Assembly (NCBI GenBank): GCA_903886165.1
Contig: CAISLL010000037.1
Coordinates: 1-9,269 of the forward strand
Source: an uncultured beta proteobacterium
GTDB taxonomy: Bacteria > Pseudomonadota > Gammaproteobacteria > Burkholderiales > Burkholderiaceae_C
Direction: 5' to 3'
DNA length: 9,269 bases
The notes below the pieces were generated by a model, which ran no database searches, was not told the DNA's origin, and worked only from the letters and a program-made list of their open reading frames with translations. Positions within the stretch are counted from its first letter, which is position 1, and every line of letters begins with the position of its first letter. Positions 1 to 5,310 of this stretch are shown here, piece by piece. The translations under genes were made by a program, and so were the position numbers.

Positions 1-464
1 CCACACACAAGCGGCAACTCTGGGAAAAATTCGCCACCGTGGTGCGGGCCACAGTCAAGGGCAATATTCTGGTCGCTGCGATTCAGGGTGCCTTGGGCGG
101 TCTGGCCTTCTGGGTTCTGGGCGTCGGTGGTGCGTTGTTGTGGGCGGTGGTCATGGCAGCACTCTCATTGCTGCCAGCCATTGGTGCAGCCATGGTGTGG
201 CTACCTGTGGCGCTGTACTTTCTCGTCACCGGTGCCATCTGGCAAGGTCTGGCGCTAATGGCTTACGGTGTGCTAGTGATCGGCCTGGTGGACAACCTGC
301 TGCGTCCGATCCTGGTTGGCAAGGACACCCTGATGCCTGACTATGTGGTGATGATCACCACCGTGGGTGGCATGGCCGTGTTTGGCATCAACGGCTTTGT
401 GCTCGGCCCCCTGATTGCGGCCATGTTCATTGCAGTCTGGCATATTTTTGGCAGCACACGATGA
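1..464 (+). CDS. AI-2E family transporter (PerM/TqsA/YdiK-like), 3' part only
   Basis: This is the C-terminal part of an inner-membrane permease of the AI-2E transporter family. The reading frame is open from base 3 to the TGA at 462-464, giving about 153 visible residues; the start lies left of the window. The GTG at 39 is internal, because the frame continues upstream with family-like sequence. Visible features are several long hydrophobic segments (FWVLGVGGALLWAVVMAALS, then a segment around LVTGAIWQGLALMAYGVLVI) and the family's C-terminal signature VDNLLRPILVG, followed by a glycine-rich GGMAVFGINGFVLGPLIAA helix. Known members export small molecules such as autoinducer-2 or act as Na+/H+ antiporters, so the substrate here cannot be told. 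It precedes cbpA by 57 bases on the same strand and could be cotranscribed with it. Family assignment is secure; function is not. Confidence 0.88.
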   Translation, partial: THKRQLWEKFATVVRATVKGNILVAAIQGALGGLAFWVLGVGGALLWAVVMAALSLLPAIGAAMVWLPVALYFLVTGAIWQGLALMAYGVLVIGLVDNLLRPILVGKDTLMPDYVVMITTVGGMAVFGINGFVLGPLIAAMFIAVWHIFGSTR

Positions 465-521
465 CCTGGCTTGCGCAAACGCAACACACGGCCCAACGGA
501 TGCTTCCAAACTGATCACACC

Positions 522-1412
522 ATGAAATACAAAGACTATTACGACATTCTGGGCGTGCCGCGTACGGCCAGCCTGGATGACATCAAGAAGGCCTACCGCA
601 AACTGGCGCGCACCCACCACCCGGACATGTCCAAGGCACCGGACGCCGAAGTTCGCTTCAAGGAGATTGGTGAGGCCTATGCCACCCTCAAGGACACGGC
701 CAAGCGTGCCGCCTACGATGAGCTGGGTCATCCCAAGCCGGGTGCCGAATTCAGACCGCCACCGCAATGGCAAGAAGACTTTGCACCCGGTGGCATGTCT
801 TTTGAAGACCTCGACCTGGCTGATTTGCTCGCCGCCATGGGGCGGGTGCAGCGAGGTGGGCCCCAGCAGGTCATGCCCACCAAAGGACAGGACTTTGAAA
901 CCTCGGTCACCGTCACGCTGGAAGACGCCAGGCGCGGTACCACGGTCAATTTGACGCTGGCAGATGGCACCGGTGAGCGCACCCTGCAAGTCACCATTGC
1001 GCCGGGTGCCAGTCAGGACCAGAAATTGCGCCTGCGCGGCAAAGGCGGCAAGGGCCGCAACGGTGGGCCCGATGGCGACATCTACCTGCACATCAAACTG
1101 GCACCCCATGCAGTGTTTCGCCCTGATCACCACGACCTGTACTTTGACCTGGCGCTGGCGCCCTGGGAAGCCGCTTTGGGTGCCGAAGTGGAAGTGCCCA
1201 CACTGGACCGACCAGTGTTGCTGACCGTGCCACCGGGCACGCGTTCAGGGCGCAAGCTACGTTTGCGTGGCCGGGGCTTACTGGCTGACCACAGTGACTT
1301 GTACGGAGTGGTTCGCATTGACGTGCCCACCCAGCTTAGCCGGCGTGAAACAGAACTGTTTCAGGAACTGTCCAAGATTTCAAGCTTCAACCCTCGCGCC
1401 ACCAAGCCCTAG
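522..1412 (+). CDS. cbpA: Curved DNA-binding protein CbpA, DnaJ-type co-chaperone (class B J-protein)
   Basis: This is a 296-residue J-domain protein that stimulates DnaK (Hsp70) ATPase activity and, in E. coli, also binds nucleoid DNA. The J domain covers about residues 1-70, with KDYYDILGV at the start, the essential HPD tripeptide at 33-35 and a KEIGEAYATLKD helix. A short Gly/Pro/Phe-containing linker follows. From about residue 119 (GQDFETSVTVTLEDA) come two beta-rich C-terminal substrate-binding domains, including LRLRGKGGKG and the second-domain motif LRLRGRGLL. There is no CxxCxGxG zinc finger, which separates it from DnaJ; the length is close to the roughly 306 residues of E. coli CbpA. 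I chose ATG 522 because it places MKYKDYY exactly where family members begin; an in-frame TTG at 471 would add an unrelated 17-residue leader. No clear ribosome-binding site precedes 522. Its inhibitor gene cbpM follows directly. Confidence 0.93.
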   Translation: MKYKDYYDILGVPRTASLDDIKKAYRKLARTHHPDMSKAPDAEVRFKEIGEAYATLKDTAKRAAYDELGHPKPGAEFRPPPQWQEDFAPGGMSFEDLDLADLLAAMGRVQRGGPQQVMPTKGQDFETSVTVTLEDARRGTTVNLTLADGTGERTLQVTIAPGASQDQKLRLRGKGGKGRNGGPDGDIYLHIKLAPHAVFRPDHHDLYFDLALAPWEAALGAEVEVPTLDRPVLLTVPPGTRSGRKLRLRGRGLLADHSDLYGVVRIDVPTQLSRRETELFQELSKISSFNPRATKP

Positions 1413-1416
1413 GAGG
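1411..1416 (+). promoter_or_regulatory. Strong ribosome-binding site for cbpM, overlapping the cbpA stop
   Basis: AGGAGG at 1411-1416 is a near-consensus Shine-Dalgarno sequence 5 bases before the cbpM ATG at 1422. Its first two bases are the last two of the cbpA TAG stop. This fixes the cbpM start and suggests tight translational coupling of the pair. Confidence 0.85.
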
Positions 1417-1421
1417 ACACC

Positions 1422-1754
1422 ATGACACAAGACCAAAGCGACTATGCAAGCCTGGACACCAGCACCATCATCACACTGAGCGAACTGGCGCAGTGTTGCG
1501 GCCTGAGCGACGCCGACCTGGACGAACTGGTGGACTACAACGCGCTGGCGCCGCTGGCAGACACCGCCACCGAGCGCACGTTCAGCGCACATTGGGTGAT
1601 GCCCCTGCGCGCGGCAGCCCGGATGCGGCTTGACTTTGATCTGGATGTGTTCACCATGGCCATTTTGCTGGGCCAACTGATCCAGATTGACGTGCTGCAG
1701 CGTCAGGTGCAGTCCCTCAAGGCGCAACTGCCAGAGCACTTGCGACAACTTTGA
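1422..1754 (+). CDS. cbpM: Chaperone modulator CbpM
   Basis: This is a 110-residue cytoplasmic protein of the CbpM/MerR-like family. In E. coli, CbpM binds the J domain of CbpA and blocks both its co-chaperone and DNA-binding activities. The N-terminal half has a winged-helix-like pattern (ITLSELAQCCGLSDADLDEL, then LAPL and the TERTFSAHWV segment). The C-terminal half is a helix rich in Leu/Ile/Gln (LGQLIQIDVLQRQVQSLKAQ), consistent with the family's coiled helix. Length matches the usual 100-110 residues. It begins 9 bases after the cbpA stop behind a near-perfect ribosome-binding site, so the two are almost certainly one operon. The position beside cbpA strongly supports the call, because sequence conservation alone in this family is modest. 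Confidence 0.88.
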   Translation: MTQDQSDYASLDTSTIITLSELAQCCGLSDADLDELVDYNALAPLADTATERTFSAHWVMPLRAAARMRLDFDLDVFTMAILLGQLIQIDVLQRQVQSLKAQLPEHLRQL

Positions 1755-1768
1755 CATCGTGCAGTTCA

Positions 1769-1795
1769 CCGCTGCAACTCTTTTAAAAGCAGCGG
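1769..1795 (+). promoter_or_regulatory. Stem-loop in the cbpM-ATPase gap overlapping the ATPase ribosome-binding site
   Basis: CCGCTGC (1769-1775) pairs perfectly with GCAGCGG (1789-1795) around a 13-base loop. The loop contains the self-complementary TTTTAAAA (1781-1788). The best ribosome-binding candidate for the ATG at 1806 is GGAG at 1794-1797, whose two G residues are in the 3' arm of this stem. There is no T-run after the stem, so it does not look like an intrinsic terminator. A role in modulating ATPase translation or in mRNA processing between cistrons is inference. Confidence 0.45.
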
Positions 1796-1805
1796 AGCAG
1801 CACAC

Positions 1806-4499
1806 ATGCAACCACCCGAAAAATCCCCTACTACGACAGCCTCGACCGCCGAAACTTGGCATCAGCGCGAGGTGCACGAACTCACCGCCGAACACACCGT
1901 AGACCCCGAGCATGGCCTGCATCCCGCAGAGGTGGCCCGGCGCATGGACATCCACGGCCCCAACGAGCTGCCCAGCGTGGCCCGCCGCGGGCCATTTGCC
2001 CTGTTTGTGGCACAGTTCACCGACTTCATGGTGCTAGTGCTGCTGGCCGCCGCTGCAGTGTCGGGCCTGATCGGCGACCTGATCGACACCGTGGCCATAT
2101 TGGTGATTGTGTTGCTCAACGCCGTGATTGGCTTCATACAAAGCTGGCGCGCCGACCGCGCCCTGGACGCACTCAAACAACTCGCAGCCGCCCAGGCCAC
2201 CGTGCTGCGCAGCAGCCAGACGCACGAAGTTCCGGCGCGTGAGTTGGTGCCGGGCGACATTGTGTTACTGGAAGCCGGCAACAAGATTCCGGCCGATCTG
2301 CGACTGATCCGAACCGCGCAACTTCATGTGGACGAATCTTCACTCACCGGTGAATCGGTCACCGTGACAAAACACGCAGCCGCTTTGCCTGACACCGCCG
2401 ACAGCGCCTTGGGCGACCGGCTGAACATGGCGTTCAAGGGCACAGTGGCCACCCATGGCCGGGCGCGCGGCCTGGTGGTGGCCACTGGCACTGCCACACA
2501 AATCGGCAAAGTGGCCAAATTGCTGGACCAGGAAGACCGCAGCACCCCGCTGCAGAGGCGCCTGGCAGCCTTTGGCAAACGGCTGGCGTTGGTGGTGATC
2601 GGGATTTGTGTCGTGATCTTCGTGGCAGGCATCTGGCGCGGCGAGCAGGCCCTGCTGATGGCCTTGACTGCGATCAGCCTGGCCGTTGCCGCGATTCCTG
2701 AGGCCTTGCCGGCAGTGGTCTCGGTGCTGCTGGCGCTGGGGGCTCGGCGCATGGTGGCGGTGCATGCACTGGTGCGGCGTTTGCCTTCGGTGGAAACCCT
2801 GGGCTCGGTCACCACCATTTGCTCAGACAAAACCGGCACCCTGACTCAGAACAAGATGCACGCGGAGTTGGCATGGGCCAGCGACCAAACCTGGGTGCCA
2901 GGCGAACCACCGCCGGGGCCGGTGCTGCTGCAAGCCCTTCGCGCCGCAGCGCTGTGCAACGACGCGCTTCGCAACAGCGAAGCAGGCGCAGAGGAAACCT
3001 GGCGGGGTGACCCGACCGAAACGGCGCTGGTGATGGCGGCTCAGTCCGGCGGGATTGACAAGGCGGCGCTGGACCTTGAGTGGCCGCGCCAGAAAGAACT
3101 GCCTTTTGATTCCGAACGCAAGTTGATGACCACCCTGCACCGCAGTGCGGCGGGGTTTGTCGGCTACACCAAAGGCGCACCGGAAGCCATACTGGCCTGC
3201 TGCAACTCACAATGGTCATCTGATGGCCCGCAGCCGCTGGATTCAGCCGCGGTGGTCCATCAGGCCGACAGCCTGGCGGCCCAAGGCCTGCGCGTGTTGG
3301 CCCTGGCCTTGCGTGAACACTTGGTGTTGCCAGACATGCAGGCACCAAAGCAGATCGAGCAGCATCTGCAATTCCTGGGGCTCATCGCGCTGATTGACCC
3401 ACCCCGCGCTGAAGCTGCCGCAGCGGTGCGTGACTGCATCAGCGCGGGCATCACCCCCGTCATGATCACCGGCGACCACCCAGCGACTGCGCGCGCCATC
3501 GCACTGCGCCTGGGCATCGTGGCAGACCCACAAGCCGAGGTGCTGACCGGGCAAGACCTGGCCACGCTCGACGATGCCGCGCTGCTGGCAAGGGTAATGC
3601 AGGTGCGGGTCTATGCGCGAGTCGACCCGGCGCAAAAAATCCGCATTGTGGAAGCGCTGCAAGCGCAAGGCGAAATTGTGGCCATGACCGGCGATGGCGT
3701 GAACGACGCCCCGGCCCTGCAGCGCGCCGACATTGGTGTGGCCATGGGTAAGGGCGGCACCGATGTGGCACGTGAGGCCGCCAGCATGGTGCTGCTGGAC
3801 GACAACTTTGCCACCATCGTGGCCGCTGTGCGGGAAGGTCGGCGCATCTACGACAACATCCGCAAATTTGTGCGCTACGCCATGACCGGCAACTCGGGCG
3901 AGATCTGGACGCTGTTTTTGGCGCCGCTGCTTTTTTTGCCCATTCCGCTCCTGCCGATCCACATCCTGTGGGTCAATCTGGTGACCGATGGTCTGCCCGG
4001 TCTGGCGCTGGCGGCGGAACCCGCAGAACGTGGTGTGATGCAGCGCCCGCCCCGTGCACCGACCGAGAGCCTGTTTGCCAACGGCATGTGGCAGCACATT
4101 CTGGGCATCGGCTTACTCATTGCTGGCCTGTGCCTGGGCGTGCAGGCCTGGGCCTTGTCCACCGGCCATGCCCACTGGCAGACCATGGTATTCACCGTGC
4201 TGACCCTGTCACAAATGGCCCATGTGCTGGCGATACGGTCTGAACGGGACGCCTTGTGGCAAATTGGCCTGGGTTCCAACCGCCCGTTGCTGGGAGCCGT
4301 CTTGCTCACCTTCGTATTGCAGATGGCGACCATTTACGTGCCGTTCTTGAATCCTATCTTCAAAACCGAAGCCTTGAGCCTGGCCGAGCTGGCCATCTGC
4401 CTGGGTGCCGCCGCTGTGGTGGGTGTCACGGTGGAAATTGAAAAGGCCTGGCGCAGGCGGAACCATCCGACCCCGGCCCACGCGGCCGACAGCCCATGA
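1806..4499 (+). CDS. Cation-translocating P-type ATPase (P2A / Ca2+-ATPase-like)
   Basis: This is an 897-residue inner-membrane ATP-driven cation pump with complete P-type architecture. In order: an N-terminal cation-ATPase domain (about 10-80, ending GPNELP), M1-M2, the actuator TGES at 181-184, and M4 with PEALP at 298-302. Then come the phosphorylation site DKTGTLT (Asp341), the nucleotide-domain KGAPE at 456-460, TGDGVND at 628-634, and M5-M10. Ion-site residues match SERCA-type Ca2+ pumps: Glu299 in M4, Asn696 and Glu699 in NSGE of M5, and Asn724, Thr727 and Asp728 in NLVTDGLP of M6. The M8 position occupied by Glu in SERCA appears to be Gln803. Ca2+ (or Mn2+) export is therefore the best guess, but substrate is inferred from motifs only. 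It starts 51 bases after cbpM, behind a modest GGAG that overlaps a stem-loop, and may be the last gene of the cbpA-cbpM unit. The ATG at 1806 keeps the full N-terminal domain. Confidence 0.92.
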   Translation: MQPPEKSPTTTASTAETWHQREVHELTAEHTVDPEHGLHPAEVARRMDIHGPNELPSVARRGPFALFVAQFTDFMVLVLLAAAAVSGLIGDLIDTVAILVIVLLNAVIGFIQSWRADRALDALKQLAAAQATVLRSSQTHEVPARELVPGDIVLLEAGNKIPADLRLIRTAQLHVDESSLTGESVTVTKHAAALPDTADSALGDRLNMAFKGTVATHGRARGLVVATGTATQIGKVAKLLDQEDRSTPLQRRLAAFGKRLALVVIGICVVIFVAGIWRGEQALLMALTAISLAVAAIPEALPAVVSVLLALGARRMVAVHALVRRLPSVETLGSVTTICSDKTGTLTQNKMHAELAWASDQTWVPGEPPPGPVLLQALRAAALCNDALRNSEAGAEETWRGDPTETALVMAAQSGGIDKAALDLEWPRQKELPFDSERKLMTTLHRSAAGFVGYTKGAPEAILACCNSQWSSDGPQPLDSAAVVHQADSLAAQGLRVLALALREHLVLPDMQAPKQIEQHLQFLGLIALIDPPRAEAAAAVRDCISAGITPVMITGDHPATARAIALRLGIVADPQAEVLTGQDLATLDDAALLARVMQVRVYARVDPAQKIRIVEALQAQGEIVAMTGDGVNDAPALQRADIGVAMGKGGTDVAREAASMVLLDDNFATIVAAVREGRRIYDNIRKFVRYAMTGNSGEIWTLFLAPLLFLPIPLLPIHILWVNLVTDGLPGLALAAEPAERGVMQRPPRAPTESLFANGMWQHILGIGLLIAGLCLGVQAWALSTGHAHWQTMVFTVLTLSQMAHVLAIRSERDALWQIGLGSNRPLLGAVLLTFVLQMATIYVPFLNPIFKTEALSLAELAICLGAAAVVGVTVEIEKAWRRRNHPTPAHAADSP

Positions 4500-4510
4500 C
4501 CCTGATGGCT

Positions 4511-5020
4511 TTAGCCAATGACCACAAAACGCTCGGCACGCGCCGCGCTGAGCACTTGTGGGACGGCCACCGCCAACATGTCAGCAGGGGCGCGCTCAGC
4601 AAGCCATGGGTTGGGCCGGGCAAACCAAGCCGCAACTTCCCAGTCATCACTCACGCCCAGCAACTCAGTCAACACATCCTTCAACCCTGCGCGCAATGAC
4701 AGACCCACGGGATTGAACTGAAACAGCGGCAACCACCGCTTGGCCTGCCACTCAAAGCTGATCACCTGCCGGTTGTTGATCCAGCCCGCCAGTGGTGACA
4801 CATCATTGGAGTCATACATTCGAAAACGCGCGGCAACTTCCGGCACCCTGGCCAACCCGCCGCTGCGCCGAAAGGCGTTGAGCAGGTTGACGAACTGCGT
4901 ATTTTTAAGCTGATCAATGGCGACTTCGTGCTCAGCATCCAAGCCCGTTGATACGTATGGCGCCATGACCCTGTACTGCCCGGGCGCGACAACAGGTACC
5001 GAAATCTTGGGGGTTTGCAT
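4511..5020 (-). CDS. Protein with Xre/MbcA/ParS antitoxin-like toxin-binding C-terminal domain, orphan
   Basis: This 169-residue soluble protein has no signal peptide or membrane segment. The C-terminal half carries a pattern I recognise from the Xre/MbcA/ParS (DUF2384-type) domain: WLPLFQF at 96-102, then a helical stretch, WEVAAWFARPNPWL at 127-140, and the A-P-x-D-M-L segment at 144-149. The family norm is roughly FQFD, then A-x-W-L/F-x-x-P-N-x-x-L, then P-x-D/E-L-L. The middle (about 52-93) could hold a helix-turn-helix, but I see no clear one. In known pairs this domain belongs to the antitoxin of RES-type (ParT/MbcT/Xre-RES) NAD-degrading or ADP-ribosylating toxins. No such partner is adjacent: downstream is the ATPase end, only 11 bases away and convergent, and upstream is a 290-base gap. 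GAGGA six bases before the ATG supports the start. The gene itself is well supported; the domain call is by eye and moderate. Confidence 0.75.
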   Translation of the reverse strand: MQTPKISVPVVAPGQYRVMAPYVSTGLDAEHEVAIDQLKNTQFVNLLNAFRRSGGLARVPEVAARFRMYDSNDVSPLAGWINNRQVISFEWQAKRWLPLFQFNPVGLSLRAGLKDVLTELLGVSDDWEVAAWFARPNPWLAERAPADMLAVAVPQVLSAARAERFVVIG

Positions 5021-5310
5021 GGCGATTCCTCAAATGCGACAAGGGTTTAAAGCTTAGTGGCGCATTTATAGGTATTCCGTACGCTTGCGAACACAGGACA
5101 AATGAAGCCTGTCAAGGTCGCTCGTCCGAGTCAATGACGTAGCCTGGCCGTGCCTTATGTGGGCTGGCACACAGACATATCGATGGGGTCTCTTGATACT
5201 GACCACTGCGATGCAGCGTACCCAATCGGCGGTGGGTCACAGCAGCGCCTGCTTCGACCCTGGGTTAGCCAGGCCTTCAACGTATTCCGATCTAAATAAG
5301 AGGTAGGCAC
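5021..5310. other. Divergent intergenic region, no gene seen
   Basis: These 290 bases separate the starts of two divergent genes and must hold promoters for both. For the leftward gene the only hint is TATAAA on the minus strand (5070-5065), with a poor TTCGCA 15 bases upstream (5091-5086). For the rightward gene I found TTGATA at 5193-5198 but no acceptable -10 partner. Two small perfect hairpins lie at 5241-5253 (AGCAG/CTGCT) and 5259-5273 (CCTGG/CCAGG), in what would be the leader of the rightward gene. I see no recognisable riboswitch, tRNA or small ORF with a ribosome-binding site. Confidence 0.5.
5298..5303 (+). promoter_or_regulatory. Ribosome-binding site for the Ig-like/ice-binding-like lipoprotein
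   Basis: AAGAGG at 5298-5303 lies 7 bases before ATG 5311. The ATG also opens directly into a lipoprotein signal peptide, so the start is well supported. Confidence 0.75.

Noticed and set aside
471..484. Small hairpin TTGCG/CGCAA between the permease and cbpA
   Set aside because: It is a 5-bp stem without a T-run or ribosome-binding site overlap, so it is not distinguishable from chance.
471..521. Upstream TTG start extending cbpA by 17 codons
   Set aside because: The extension has no resemblance to J-protein N-termini, while MKYKDYY at 522 matches the usual start of the family.
273..1133. Long minus-strand open frame (286 codons) opposite the permease end and cbpA
   Set aside because: It lies antisense to two well-recognised genes, its protein has no recognisable motif, and it is rich in His/Gln/Gly as expected from the reverse of GC-biased codons.
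3931..3937. Run of seven T in the ATPase gene as a possible frameshift site
   Set aside because: The frame is intact on both sides, the run encodes hydrophobic residues of a membrane segment, and no shift product is suggested.
3243..4097. Minus-strand open frame of 284 codons inside the ATPase
   Set aside because: It is antisense to conserved P-type ATPase motifs and gives a His/Gln-rich product with no family resemblance.
5193..5216. TTGATA as a -35 element for the lipoprotein gene
   Set aside because: No hexamer resembling TATAAT lies 16-18 bases downstream.
5021..5310. Riboswitch or small RNA gene in the divergent gap
   Set aside because: No recognisable riboswitch core was seen and no strong terminator-like hairpin with a T-run is present.
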